From contig NC_081139.1 of assembly GCF_958295425.1 (NCBI RefSeq), forward strand, positions 16,009,888 to 16,073,887: a stretch of DNA of 64,000 nucleotides. The letters are read 5' to 3'. Positions within the stretch are counted from its first letter, which is position 1; each line of letters starts with the position of its first letter. The position numbers and the translations under genes were made by a program. Under the pieces are notes generated by a model, which ran no database searches, was not told the DNA's origin, and saw only the letters and a list, made by a program, of their open reading frames with translations. This document shows positions 57,508 to 62,928 of this stretch, piece after piece. This DNA comes from Solea solea (Eukaryota; Chordata; Actinopteri; Pleuronectiformes; Soleidae).

Positions 57508-60500
57508 CATGTATATATATATATATGAAATAATTTAACTGAATTTATTGCCTGTGGATTATACTTTCTTGAGCTCTATATTTTTCCATATTTCTTTTTA
57601 AATAGACAGAGGCAGTTTTCCACATTGAGGACAATAAAATATGACATAATTGCTAAACCATTACACAACAACATCAGTCTATGGAGTCTGTCTGACTCAC
57701 ACAAACTTAATTAATGTTTTCGATTCATTTGAGGGCAGCAGATTATGAATATAAAGACCTGGCTGGGTAACAAAATGCCAAGAGTGAGCACTTACTCACC
57801 AGACTTTACATGAACTGAACAGAACAGACAGTGGGCGAAGAAAAAAAAAGGCCCTGCAATGCAACATCTCTGAAATGGCAACAAAAAGTGCATGTGCACT
57901 CAGACGCAAAAAGCAATGACCAGAGAGTGAGTGTGCCGCTCCGAACACACACACACACACGCAAACACATGCATGCGCACACAGTCTATTGACCAATATT
58001 TGTCACTTGCTATATATTTAGCTGGGAGCAAACGGGAGGCTTCAATTTGGCAGCACACAGGCTTTTCTAGCTGCGAGTGTTAGACCGGCTAGTGTTCACT
58101 CGACTTTGTCAATCCCCTGTCAACTTGTAGCTCTGAGACATATCCTCAGCTACACACAGGAGACAGGCCTGCCCCCCACCCCCCAACACACACACACACA
58201 AACACACACCCTACTCCCACAAACCCCCACTGCCAACTTCCTAACGTAGAGCCACCAGGAAATGGCTGCTTACACCACCCCGTCCACAAATATACGCACT
58301 AACAAACACACACATATACACCACTCCCCACCCCCAACTCCTGACAAAAGCCTGCTTGGCCTCTCCATCATTCCTCCTCTGACAGTCAAGAGAAGACAGC
58401 TTGGCTGCATCTCCCTTTCTAACCGTGCAACACAACATGTGGCCAGTGAAGATGTTTGCCCGTGCAGCAGAGCTCACACTGACGGCTGCTCGGTGGTTCT
58501 CTGCTGGGTGTGATGTGGTGATGGAGCTCGCTGTGCATTCACTTCAGTCGGAGTTTGGGAGATTTGTTAAAAGTGAGCACAGATCAAGATGATGTGACTG
58601 TTTTTCCAGACACACACTATACACTGATGATTAATAGCAAGCTCAACCAGATCAGACTTCAGAGGTTGTCAAAACATTGGAAGAATGTGTTGATAAATTA
58701 TTTGATTAGAAAGTGTTTCATTAAAAAAAAAGAAAGAACACTTATTTATTATGATTCATTGTACTCTAAAGCCTTTTGTAAAAAGGTTTTTTGGGGAGTT
58801 TGCTTATGTTTTATCACATCTGTAACTCATCTCATCCAGGAAGTACCAGTGTAAACACAACTTTATTATGTGTGCTTACCTGAACCAGCACAAAGAATCT
58901 TTTCTTCCATCTTTTCCACACATTTTTGCCAATGGCCCAAAGATACCTGCGGATAATGGAAAGAAGAATATTCAGTTGGACAAAAGAACCGCTTCCAGAT
59001 TTCTCTTTGTGACCTTTGTGCAGCTGTTCTGGACTGGATTGAATGTTTTTCATCGCTGCTATGAGAGTCAGGTCTGATGAGCAAGGCTCTATCCATACAT
59101 TTATGTAATGATATTGTTGGGCCTCTACTGACATCTGCTGGTTAAATTCCATTTCTGCAGCCAGTCACATCACATTAAACATCCCTGACAATTACGGAAT
59201 ATCTGTCTGTTTGTTTTGTTGGAGCTGAAATATTTTCCTAAGGGCATTTACAGATCAGACAGATAGTGGAATGGTGACATCAACACATTATAATATGCCT
59301 TTTCCCATGTTCCTATACCTGAACTTCCTCCTTGTTCATTCTCATACTCTGCACAGTGCTTAATTCACTTAATTGACTGAATATTATTTGAAAACGGTGT
59401 ATGCCAAACGTTTTAGTACAAGCATGTCTCTCTGGACCACAGTGATGTTTTTAGGGTCAGTCACAATAGATATTAATGAAGCCATTTCCAACCATGGTTT
59501 GCAAACATAACCATTATCTTTGCAGATAAAAAAGGAGAAAAGGTGACAATTAAATATCAGAAATCCTCTGCAGATTTGGGAGAACCTGCCATTGAAGGGT
59601 CCTATTTTTTTATTTTATTCCTACCGTCAAAATAGCATTCATAATCTTCCTCTATTAATAACGGGCAACAGTCGCTATCAGTGGCAACAGCAGGCAGTGA
59701 GTCACTACAACTTGCCATTGTAGTAATGGTTGCTCCACTAGATGGCAGAACACACAAATAGTCAGTCAGTCAGTCATCATCTACCGCTTTATCCTCAACC
59801 AGAGGGTCGCGGGGGGTGCTGTGCCAATCTCAGCTACATCGGGCGATAGGCGGGGTACACCCTGGACAGTTCGCCAGTCCATCGCAGGGCCACACACAGA
59901 TAGAGACAAACAACCATTCACTCTCACACTCACTCCTATGGTCAATTTGGAGTGTCCAATTTACCTATCCCCACATTGCATGTTTTTGGACTGTGGGAGG
60001 AAGCCGGAGTACCCGGAGAGAACCCACGCACACACAGGGAGAACATGCAAACTCCATGCAGAAAGGCCCTTGTTCCAACCGGGGCTCGAACCCGGGTCTT
60101 CTCGCTGCAAGGCGAGAGTGCTAACCACTACACCACAGTGTGGCCCACACAAATAGTATTTTCACAAATTACAAAACATGATACATTACCTCATTAACCT
60201 CTGCCATAACGGTTGATTAATTGTGGCTGAATTAATTCCAAGTATATTTTACTCAATTTCAAGATGTAAAATTATGCTTCAGTTGGTGTTTGCCTTATTT
60301 CTCTTTGGGATTAAAGGAAAAAAAGGACACTGTGCATGTCAATGTTTACACGTTGAAAAGTATTTTCCCAATTGTTCCTTACAGAAGAGTTTCACAAGTT
60401 CCATTTTGTTGAGAGTGAAATGATAGACAATGATAAGAAGCTACTGTAGTTCTCACCCAATTCTTTGGTTTGAAGCAGACAGTCTTGAGTAATGTGACTT

Positions 60501-62928
60501 TTCTTGTCTTAAAGTAGCTTTTAACATTATTGTTGTTATTATTATTATTATTGTTATCATATTACTACAGGAAACATCTTTAAAATGTAATGTTATAGAC
60601 TAGAGGAACAGTCAAAACACTGTCGCAATAAAAATCTAAGATGCTGAATACTTGCACAATAGTAATCTGTGCCGTTTACTTCTTTCAGGATACTTCTTTC
60701 CTAGTTACACTATTTTGACATCCTTACGAATTATTGATGTTAAAACTCTGTTTTTAAACTATCATTCTTATTTGTAAAAATGATTCACTGATTCAAAAGT
60801 ATTTAGTATTTATTCCTTCCATTCCGTAAACTTAAACAAACTCAAAACAGTTATTCAGTCAAAATATAATATAATAAACCATTATACATGTGTCAGAGCA
60901 GCTGGTGTGACCTTTTTTGATTGGCAAAAAACACACTACAATCCCAAAGGTATAATAGAAAATGAGAAATAAGAATGATAGTTTAAAAACAGAGTCAAAA
61001 AACTATGTGCTTCTCCAGCTGATTGAGCAACAGCCAGAGCTCCATTAATCTGAGGTATATCACCTTTGCCTAATGGAGAGCATGTCCCCCTGCTAAGTGG
61101 TGGGAGGTTCCAAAAACAACACAAATGGCACTTACAGGGATTTTTCTAAGCGTTTTTTTGTGCTTCACAATGACAACAAAGTGCTTGAATATTGAACCTG
61201 ACAGTCATAAAGAATGTGGGGTCAAGATGTTCTCTTGACTCCACAAGGCTAAGTATTATCTTTCACCAAAGACAAGAAAACCTGATGTAGAAGTGAGGGG
61301 AACTGGAAGAGAGCTTCTGTAAAATCCGTTTGCTCTGCTTTTTCTTCTTCCAGCCTCGCTGTGGGTTTATCAGTGATGAGCCTACATCAGTCTTTCCCAG
61401 CAGTCCCTCCCAGAGCTGTTTCTGCCTAATGTCCTGTATAAAAACCAGCATCCACAAGGCGACACACAAAGGTTCCGCCTCAGTGCTGTGCAGAGAGTGG
61501 AACCAGTTATTTGATGGTGCAGAAAGCCTGAGTGGGCATCTCAGAGGGACGGGTACAGCTTCTGACAGCTACACACAGAGGATCAATGCTGCAAAGCAGG
61601 ATGTGCGTCTTTGACAATGTGTATAAAAACACAGCCGTGCTTTATCTTAATGCATTCACTAATTCAACATGCTCACTTGGTAGATCATCACAACAAAGAA
61701 CATTCAAATTGCCATGTGATGCGTCTTCATCTTCACGCATCACTATAAAATGTTGCAGGAAGTCCACCTTGTGATTTACTGTTGGCGGATTCTGTAGTTT
61801 AGATTATATGTAGTAACAACTAGGAACCACAAGATGGTAGCAAAGCAACATATTTTGGGTAATATATTATTACACAGTGTATAGAGATATATAGAGAGGT
61901 CCTGCTGGTTGAAACAAACACTGTTGTCAAACCCCTGAGTCAAAAAACTCTGTACTGCACTTGGGTATAAATGTGTGAATTCCTTCTTCATCTGCACTGT
62001 AAGTGCAAGTTTCAGCTTAAATTGGCAGATACAGTCGGGTTTAAAAATCGCGAGTGTACCCACCAATATTAGGGTGAAAGAGGCTCAAGTCATGCTCCAA
62101 TCACAGGCGGTCCATTAAAATAACACTCCTCCCTCACTCATTTCTTGCAACAGCAATACTGCCTCACACAGCTGCCACCACCCAACCTCCACCTGTCTAG
62201 ATCAGAGTTTAACAGGCTCAAATGTTGTTCGACATCTTGCCTCTGTTGTAATTATAGTTTAATTAGGATGAGAGTGCATTTAAGTGTGCATGTGTGAGTG
62301 CATACAAGTTTCACATGTAGTTCACAGGGAAGACTATGTTTGAAGTCAAAGACGCTGTTAAACAACAGTATCTGAATTCTACATCAATTCTGTGATTTTA
62401 CATCAATGTATAATTCAGTACAAGCTTCAGTATTAAGATGAAAATGTCCGTGTCATAGCAGAAAGAAACCAACACCTCTTATTGAAACAGGCATTCAAAT
62501 GAGTGGGTACAGAACCACAGAGATACAAACGCCTCTGAAAACGGATCTAATTTCACAACATTTAGGGTCACAAAGGCAAAATCCTACTCCCACTTACCCA
62601 CAATGCTTCATGTTTTGTGGTTTGTCCATTCGAATGGCCAGTTTGATCTTGAGGTCACTGTCCGGACAGCCTTTAGACACGGACATCTTGTGGAGCTCGG
62701 ACTGCTTGGGACTGTTGGGTGTCGGGTGGAGCACAACCTGGGAGTGACAACACATCAGTAACGTGTGTGATTTACTGTATGTGTGATATACTGAAGTAAA
62801 TGAAGTCATTTCTTACCCTGCCCAGCTCCTTATCCTCCAGAGCCAACACTCCTGTGCTCTCCGTAAACAGCTTCACTTTGACGGCAGGTAATGGCTGAGT
62901 GGTGGTGAAGTCACCCTGGGTACCCCAA
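13579..62928 (-). CDS. cadps: cadps (CAPS1), internal part of gene, 24 exons
   Basis: CAPS1 is a cytosolic and peripheral-membrane protein that primes dense-core vesicles for calcium-triggered exocytosis; it binds PI(4,5)P2 through its PH domain and syntaxin/SNAREs through its MUN-like region. Seen here: 24 minus-strand blocks, about 2.5 kb of coding sequence, joined by GT-AG sites with consistent phase throughout. In order they give the C2 end, the PH domain ([40 protein letters not shown]), the linker ([12 protein letters not shown]), and the MHD region ([90 protein letters not shown]). Residues such as [13 protein letters not shown] and [18 protein letters not shown] match CAPS1 rather than CAPS2 as I recall the two paralogues. 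The start codon and N-terminal exons are right of the window; the last exons are left of it. Teleosts carry cadpsa and cadpsb; I cannot choose. No frameshift or stop was seen in any exon. Confidence 0.97.
13687..15850 (-). other. cadps intron W23-W24
   Basis: Holds the hAT-like MITE at 13956-14212 and short CA runs near 15190 and 15453. Nothing else was recognised. Confidence 0.85.
13956..14212. mobile_element. hAT-like MITE, copy 1
   Basis: About 257 bp with imperfect terminal inverted repeats (GCCGCGTTTCCATGATGGTA at the left; the right end reads inward GCCATGTTTCCACTGAGTGA). Flanks CAAAATGT and CAAAATAC look like a decayed 8-bp target-site duplication, the hAT hallmark. No transposase. 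It is related to the element at 47143-47444, which lies in the other orientation. Confidence 0.75.
15851..15883 (-). CDS. cadps: cadps exon W23 (33 nt)
   Basis: 33 nt, phase 0 to 0, encoding [11 protein letters not shown]. Acceptor is tcaag, donor GTAAGT. It is identical in sequence to the mammalian protein as I recall it. The exon is symmetric, but I know of no isoform lacking it. Confidence 0.95.
15884..16347 (-). other. cadps intron W22-W23
   Basis: 464 bp; nothing was recognised beyond splice sites. Confidence 0.85.
16348..16431 (-). CDS. cadps: cadps exon W22
   Basis: 84 nt, phase 0 to 0, encoding [20 protein letters not shown] then FSSFLSFT. Acceptor is cttag, donor [19 protein letters not shown] is a CAPS hallmark near the end of the MUN-like region. 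Confidence 0.97.
16432..17286 (-). other. cadps intron W21-W22
   Basis: 855 bp, AT-rich; nothing was recognised. Confidence 0.85.
17287..17361 (-). CDS. cadps: cadps exon W21
   Basis: 75 nt, phase 0 to 0, encoding [20 protein letters not shown] then LLVAK. Acceptor is tacag; the donor GTACTG is non-canonical beyond GT, but the frame and homology fix it. Mammals have [15 protein letters not shown] here. Confidence 0.95.
18772..19160. mobile_element. non-autonomous DNA transposon with TIRs
   Basis: The ends are inverted: the left reads AAGGCCGTGGTATACTTCC and the right reads inward AAGGCCCTGGTATAATCAT. About 389 bp long. The interior is more CpG- and GC-rich than its surroundings (GCGCGCGCC, GCGCATGCGC). 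No transposase and no clear target-site duplication, so superfamily (hAT or PIF/Harbinger) is open. Confidence 0.65.
19314..19327 (+). promoter_or_regulatory. CTCF-like motif
   Basis: TGCCCCCTAGTGGT resembles the CTCF core read on this strand (GCGCCCCCTGGTGG). A single motif match is weak evidence of binding. Confidence 0.25.
19966..19980 (-). CDS. cadps: cadps 15-nt microexon W20 (FVRDW)
   Basis: Minus-strand TTTGTGAGAGACTGG, phase 0 to 0, encoding Phe-Val-Arg-Asp-Trp. It is preceded by gaaag after a long pyrimidine tract (19986-20010) and followed by GTAAGT. It sits exactly where mammalian CAPS1 has the optional Phe-Ala-Lys-Met-Trp segment after Gly-Gln-Glu, and keeps the Phe and Trp. It is too short for ORF-based gene finding. 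Confidence 0.85.
19981..20242 (-). other. cadps intron upstream of the 15-nt microexon
   Basis: 262 bp; carries a strong pyrimidine tract in the transcript (19986-20010) next to the microexon acceptor. Confidence 0.85.
20243..20390 (-). CDS. cadps: cadps exon W19
   Basis: 148 nt. G completes Arg, then [40 protein letters not shown] and LCAMDLGQE, ending on a codon border. Acceptor is ttaag, a weaker site; donor GTAAGA. The next block in the transcript is a 15-nt microexon. Confidence 0.96.
20391..20697 (-). other. cadps intron W18-W19
   Basis: 307 bp with an A17 run on the plus strand (T run in the transcript) near 20436. Nothing else was seen. Confidence 0.85.
20698..20853 (-). CDS. cadps: cadps exon W18
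   Basis: 156 nt. After one T the frame reads [40 protein letters not shown] and [11 protein letters not shown], ending with CG of Arg. Acceptor is tgcag, donor GTAAGA. It is part of the MUN-like helical bundle. Confidence 0.97.
20854..24783 (-). other. cadps intron W17-W18
   Basis: 3.9 kb, AT-rich. Contains an ATATT repeat (23734-23757) and AAT repeats near 24010-24040. No recognisable element or exon. Confidence 0.8.
24784..24918 (-). CDS. cadps: cadps cassette exon W17 (Pro/Leu/Asn-rich insert)
   Basis: 135 nt, phase 2 to 2. It encodes [40 protein letters not shown] and NHDS, then GA that makes Asp with W18. It corresponds to the low-complexity LPNVNLP-type insert of the long mammalian CAPS1 isoform (ending in W-M-A-A). 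The donor GTGTGT is weak, in keeping with a cassette exon. Skipping gives the short form Val-Asn-Asn-Gly-Ser-Gly. The insert is less conserved than its neighbours and probably forms a flexible loop. Confidence 0.92.
24919..26075 (-). other. cadps intron W16-W17
   Basis: 1.2 kb; nothing was recognised. Confidence 0.8.
26076..26217 (-). CDS. cadps: cadps exon W16
   Basis: 142 nt. AT completes Tyr, then [40 protein letters not shown] and ESWEPV, ending in AA. The AA becomes Lys if exon W17 follows or Asn if W18 follows. Acceptor is aacag, donor GTAAGG. This is the core of the MHD region. Confidence 0.97.
26218..30962 (-). other. cadps intron W15-W16
   Basis: 4.7 kb. Contains a C13 run (27334-27346), CA repeats near 27990-28027, a V-SINE (28712-29025) and TC/CA repeats near 29720-29763. 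The block at 29380-29690 is repeat-free and GC-balanced and may be conserved noncoding DNA. Confidence 0.8.
28712..29025 (+). mobile_element. V-SINE, diverged copy
   Basis: Plus-strand order: a worn tRNA-like head, TGGAGTTTGCATGTTCTCCC, TCTGGGTTCTCCGGTTTCCT, a GACACTCTAAATTGACTGTA block, CCTGCGATGGACTGGCGAT, then a GGATGGATGGAT tail. Same family as 59763-60145 but more diverged and in the opposite orientation. Confidence 0.9.
30963..31119 (-). CDS. cadps: cadps exon W15
   Basis: 157 nt, encoding [40 protein letters not shown] and [12 protein letters not shown], ending with the T of a Tyr codon. Acceptor is tgaag, donor GTGAGT. It lies in the MHD region. CLYSADMD replaces the mammalian SLFAVDMD, a modest lineage change. 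Confidence 0.97.
31120..34613 (-). other. cadps intron W14-W15
   Basis: 3.5 kb with a degenerate MITE at 32454-32797. The part at 31380-31860 is GC-richer than its surroundings, without a recognised gene. A short TA run occurs near 33820. Confidence 0.8.
32454..32797 (+). mobile_element. degenerate fish MITE, family B copy 1
   Basis: Begins TTAAAGGTCCATTGTGTAAT, contains GAGGCTGCCATTTTAGACC, AGGTTCTCCAACACACGTGG and AACCTCACCAATAAAT, the order of a widespread fish element that starts with AAAGGTCCAGTGTGTAA and ends with a TCACTAAAT..TACACA block. Related to 49101-49483. Confidence 0.6.
34614..34720 (-). CDS. cadps: cadps exon W14
   Basis: 107 nt. AG completes Gln or Glu depending on the upstream exon, then the frame reads [20 protein letters not shown] and [15 protein letters not shown], ending on a codon border. 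Acceptor is tccag, donor GTTAGT. NVGRL and [10 protein letters not shown] distinguish CAPS1 from CAPS2. A GA/GT-rich microsatellite (34558-34600) follows closely in the intron. Confidence 0.97.
34721..37511 (-). other. cadps intron W13-W14
   Basis: 2.8 kb, AT-rich. No exon or clear element was recognised. Short CA run near 36648. Confidence 0.8.
37512..37544 (-). CDS. cadps: cadps alternative exon W13 ([10 protein letters not shown])
   Basis: 33 nt, phase 1 to 1, encoding Val (shared codon) then [10 protein letters not shown], with the last G making Glu with W14. It corresponds to the short EENQKDAE segment of another mammalian CAPS1 isoform. Acceptor is cttag; the donor GTGATG is weak, which fits regulated inclusion. 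The match to the known isoform rests on a short stretch, so the borders are less certain than for the other exons. Confidence 0.75.
37545..38357 (-). other. cadps intron W12-W13
   Basis: 813 bp. The transcript's first 65 bases are C-rich (G-rich on the plus strand at 38294-38340). The rest is AT-rich. Confidence 0.85.
38294..38340 (+). repeat. G-run tract with G-quadruplex potential beside exon W12 donor
   Basis: Plus strand has repeated AGGGG units (three or more in a row) ending 18 bases from exon W12. In the transcript it is a C/U-rich stretch. It could form a G-quadruplex on the template strand or bind pyrimidine-tract proteins; both are inference. Confidence 0.6.
38358..38426 (-). CDS. 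cadps: cadps alternative exon W12 ([11 protein letters not shown])
   Basis: 69 nt, phase 1 to 1. After GG the frame reads [20 protein letters not shown] then TI, ending with C, which makes Gln with exon W14. Acceptor is tctag, donor GTGAGT. It matches the mammalian CAPS1 isoform carrying this insert. Directly downstream in the transcript is a C-rich pyrimidine stretch (38340-38294), a likely site for PTB- or PCBP-type splicing regulators. It can be skipped without frame loss. Confidence 0.93.
38427..41693 (-). other. cadps intron W11-W12
   Basis: 3.3 kb. Contains the hairpin at 40945-41006. No other element or exon was recognised. Confidence 0.8.
40945..41006. other. 62-nt miRNA-like hairpin
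   Basis: TGTCTATTGGC at 40945-40955 pairs perfectly with GCCAATAGACA at 40996-41006. Pairing continues inward (TTT with AAA, CTG with CAG, then T/A and T/G pairs) to a loop of about 14 nt near 40968-40981. Size and shape fit a pre-miRNA, but chance or an inverted duplication is possible. Confidence 0.3.
41694..41817 (-). CDS. cadps: cadps exon W11
   Basis: 124 nt, encoding [40 protein letters not shown] and E, then a single G in phase 1. Acceptor is ttcag, donor GTAAGT. The next two exons (W12 and W13) are both phase 1 to 1, so this junction is where splice choice starts. Confidence 0.97.
41818..42576 (-). other. cadps intron W10-W11
   Basis: 759 bp. A short V-SINE-like scrap (GGGGAGAACATGCAAACTC at about 42330-42348) is visible. 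Nothing else. Confidence 0.75.
42577..42640 (-). CDS. cadps: cadps exon W10
   Basis: 64 nt, encoding [20 protein letters not shown] then R, after one G that completes Arg. The intron before it is only 94 bp. Acceptor is cacag, donor GTAAGT. The sequence is almost invariant among CAPS proteins. Confidence 0.96.
42735..42836 (-). CDS. cadps: cadps exon W9
   Basis: 102 nt. One G completes Arg, then the frame reads [20 protein letters not shown] and [13 protein letters not shown], ending with AG of the next Arg. Acceptor is ttcag, donor GTGGGA. This is the start of the helical MHD region. [11 protein letters not shown] matches CAPS1; CAPS2 has changes here as I recall. Confidence 0.97.
43683..43787 (+). 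repeat. dispersed repeat, copy 2 (related to 8914-9050)
   Basis: Carries GTTATGGTTAAGATTAGGGA, TGCTTTGTTTAGATGGTCCA and ATGAATGGTAGTCAATGC in the same order as the first copy. Confidence 0.6.
45330..46050 (+). mobile_element. LINE remnant, ORF2 C-terminal part, internally deleted
   Basis: Plus-strand frames give [19 protein letters not shown], then [43 protein letters not shown] and [11 protein letters not shown], in the order of a fish non-LTR retrotransposon pol C-terminus. Frameshifts, stops and a missing middle section mark it as a fossil. It opposes cadps in orientation. Clade not assigned. Confidence 0.8.
46361..46531 (-). CDS. candidate 171-nt symmetric cassette exon of unknown origin
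   Basis: A stop-free minus-strand block inside the intron between W8 and W9. The frame reads [40 protein letters not shown] and [15 protein letters not shown]. It ends in a strong donor (AGGAG then GTAAGT). Using the acceptor ctag at 46533-46532, the exon is 171 nt, enters and leaves in the same phase as W8/W9, and would add 57 residues after His-Gly-Asn without a stop. Using the alternative cag at 46529-46528 would be out of frame. I do not recognise the peptide and know of no such insert in mammalian CAPS1. It lies about 300 bp from a LINE remnant, so it could instead be transposon- or retrocopy-derived. Confidence 0.4.
46840..47027 (-). CDS. cadps: cadps exon W8 (GWFSPGQVF segment)
   Basis: 188 nt. 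The frame reads [40 protein letters not shown] and [20 protein letters not shown] then GN, ending with AG of an Arg codon. Acceptor is cgcag, donor GTACAA. The [12 protein letters not shown] stretch is CAPS1-like; CAPS2 differs here as I recall. The open frame continues into the upstream intron, but the acceptor and the family alignment fix the border at 47027. Confidence 0.97.
47028..47595 (-). other. cadps intron W7-W8
   Basis: 568 bp, more than half of it a MITE (47143-47444). Confidence 0.85.
47143..47444. mobile_element. hAT-like MITE, copy 2
   Basis: About 302 bp, inverted relative to the copy at 13956-14212. Ends read GGTGTGTTTCCACTGAGTGG and, inward from the right, GGCTGTGTTTTCATCATGGT. 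Shared interior CCCTTGGGATACCAGAGTGA then AATGGTACAGTACGGTC. No target-site duplication was clear. Confidence 0.75.
47596..47732 (-). CDS. cadps: cadps exon W7 (linker into MHD region)
   Basis: 137 nt. The first two bases AT complete either Tyr or Asp, then the frame reads [20 protein letters not shown] and [20 protein letters not shown] followed by SYSCL. Acceptor is tttag, donor GTGAGG. This segment joins the PH domain to the helical C-terminal region and is strongly conserved in CAPS proteins. Confidence 0.97.
48120..48270 (+). repeat. dispersed repeat related to 55711-55938
   Basis: Shares TTTAAGTGTCTTGAGGACAT, ATCAGCATGTAGACTAGAG and CGAGCCCCCAACC with the fuller copy at 55.7 kb. Confidence 0.65.
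49101..49483 (+). mobile_element. degenerate fish MITE, family B copy 2
   Basis: Contains GTAAGATTTAGGAGGGTTTA and TTGGCAAAAATGTAATATA, an AATAGACAAACCAGCCACAG block, and CACCATTAGATGTCACTGAT near the end, in the order of the same widespread element as 32454-32797. Confidence 0.65.
51791..51804 (+). repeat. G14 homopolymer near microexon W6
   Basis: Fourteen G on the plus strand (14 C in the transcript), 28 bases downstream of the microexon donor. Confidence 0.97.
51832..51843 (-). CDS. cadps: cadps 12-nt microexon W6 (SGLKD insert)
   Basis: Minus-strand CTGGATTAAAGG, flanked by tag on the left and GTAAGT on the right. With the T of W5 and the AT of W7 it reads Ser-Gly-Leu-Lys-Asp and replaces one Tyr, leaving the frame intact. 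Just upstream in the transcript are a branch-point-like ctgac, a long TCTTC pyrimidine tract (51866-51900) and a UGC at -13 to -11. That layout is typical of nSR100/SRRM4-dependent neuronal microexons. I recall an SGLKD variant at this place in CAPS-family proteins but cannot verify it here. Confidence 0.85.
51844..52878 (-). other. cadps intron upstream of the 12-nt microexon
   Basis: 1.0 kb. Near its 3' end the transcript has an extended TCTTC pyrimidine tract (51866-51900), a ctgac branch-point candidate and UGC at -13. Confidence 0.85.
52879..53091 (-). CDS. cadps: cadps exon W5 (PH C-terminal helix and linker)
   Basis: 213 nt. The frame reads [20 protein letters not shown], then [20 protein letters not shown] and [15 protein letters not shown], followed by [16 protein letters not shown]. 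It covers the last strands and C-terminal helix of the PH domain and the start of the linker to the MHD region. It ends with a single T before GTAAGT. That T completes Tyr (TAT) if exon W7 follows directly, or Ser (TCT) if the 12-nt microexon W6 is used. Confidence 0.97.
53225..53333 (-). CDS. cadps: cadps exon W4 (PH domain, middle)
   Basis: 109 nt, encoding [20 protein letters not shown] then [16 protein letters not shown], ending with the first base of a Gly codon. These are the central strands of the PH domain. Acceptor is tgcag, donor GTAACA, which is a weaker match than most donors in the gene. The next intron is only 133 bp. Confidence 0.97.
54021..54048. repeat. (TG)14 microsatellite
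   Basis: A pure TG run. Confidence 0.97.
55150..55645 (+). mobile_element. LINE 3' end remnant with (TTA)n tail
   Basis: Frameshifted frames keep the C-terminal signature of fish L2/Rex-type LINEs: [16 protein letters not shown] and, later, [20 protein letters not shown]. It then runs into ACTGTTTTATAAATGAAG and a TTA repeat (55625-55645), the usual 3' end and tail of such elements. Degenerate. Clade assignment is tentative. Confidence 0.75.
55711..55938 (+). repeat. dispersed fish repeat (TAAATGGTAAATGG type)
   Basis: Starts GTAAATGGTAAATGGTCTGT then ATTCATATAGTGCTTTTCT, contains GGGGTTAAGTGTCTTGCCCA and AGGACATGTCGGCATGTAGG, and ends in a tRNA-like AGTCAAACCCCCAACCAC. A very common teleost repeat type; class unknown to me, perhaps SINE-like. 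Confidence 0.75.
56105..56134. repeat. (CTAT)n microsatellite
   Basis: A pure tetranucleotide run, interrupted at its end. Confidence 0.97.
57272..57453. repeat. near-perfect 57-bp foldback (inverted repeat)
   Basis: The left arm (57272-57328) and right arm (57397-57453) are reverse complements at 55 of 57 positions, around a 68-bp AT-rich spacer. Both strands therefore encode the same peptide [15 protein letters not shown]. The cadps pre-mRNA here would form a 57-bp duplex. The outer end merges into a CT repeat. No target-site duplication was seen. Confidence 0.95.
57451..57526. repeat. compound (CT)n(AT)n microsatellite
   Basis: A CT run then AT runs with ACAT interruptions, next to the foldback. 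Confidence 0.97.
58880..58946 (-). CDS. cadps: cadps exon W3 (PH domain, first strands)
   Basis: 67 nt, encoding [20 protein letters not shown] then VQ, in phase with the exons either side. The basic run [10 protein letters not shown] is the typical PH-domain strand 1/strand 2 loop that contacts phosphoinositide head groups. Acceptor is cgcag, donor GTAAGC. Confidence 0.97.
59763..60145 (-). mobile_element. full-length V-SINE with target-site duplication
   Basis: In minus orientation: a tRNA-like head (box A-like TGGTTAGCACTCTCG region, box B GGGTTCGAGCCCC), the conserved centre (GGTACTCCGGCTTCCTCCCA), GGCCCTGCGATGGACTGGCG, and a short GACT-repeat tail at the left. Perfect 12-bp duplications CACACAAATAGT flank it (59751-59762 and 60146-60157). 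The intact duplication suggests a fairly recent insertion. Confidence 0.93.
62090..62216 (+). repeat. dispersed repeat, copy 2 (related to 11960-12110)
   Basis: Same blocks in the same order as the first copy, including CACTCCTCCCTCACTCATTT then CTTGCAAC, and AGAGTTTAACAGG. Confidence 0.75.
62598..62737 (-). CDS. cadps: cadps exon W2 (C2-to-PH linker)
   Basis: The frame reads [20 protein letters not shown], then [20 protein letters not shown] and QNMKHC, ending in GG that completes a Gly codon with the next exon. The intron before it is only 79 bp. Acceptor is cccag, donor GTAAGT. It leads into the first strand of the PH domain. Cys stands just before Gly-Tyr-Leu-Trp where I recall Ser in mammalian CAPS1. 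Confidence 0.95.
62817..62928 (-). CDS. cadps: cadps exon W1 (end of C2 domain)
   Basis: First exon in transcript order. After the acceptor (the gtgtgtag at the edge of a CA repeat) one base completes the previous codon, then the frame reads [20 protein letters not shown] and on through [17 protein letters not shown]; the donor is GTAAGA. This is the last strand region of the CAPS C2-like domain. The polypyrimidine tract is replaced by a (GT)n run, so length variation of the repeat at 62931-62952 could affect splicing. The preceding exon is outside the window. Confidence 0.93.

Larger units (their letters stand above)
53334..58879 (-). other. cadps intron W3-W4
   Basis: 5.5 kb, the longest complete intron in the window. 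Contains GT and GA repeats (54021-54048; about 54328-54346), a LINE 3' end (55150-55645), a dispersed repeat (55711-55938), a CTAT repeat, the foldback at 57272-57453 and CA-rich stretches near 57945 and 58190. Confidence 0.85.
58947..62597 (-). other. cadps intron W2-W3
   Basis: 3.7 kb. Contains the full-length V-SINE (59763-60145) and a dispersed repeat (62090-62216). Otherwise AT-rich, nothing recognised. Confidence 0.85.

Noticed and set aside
57214..57538. Overlapping open frames on both strands sharing the same peptide start
   Set aside because: They come from the two arms of the foldback and the AT repeat, not from a gene.
60060..60140. Possible tRNA gene
   Set aside because: The box B and box A-like motifs belong to the head of the V-SINE, and the body continues directly into the SINE centre.
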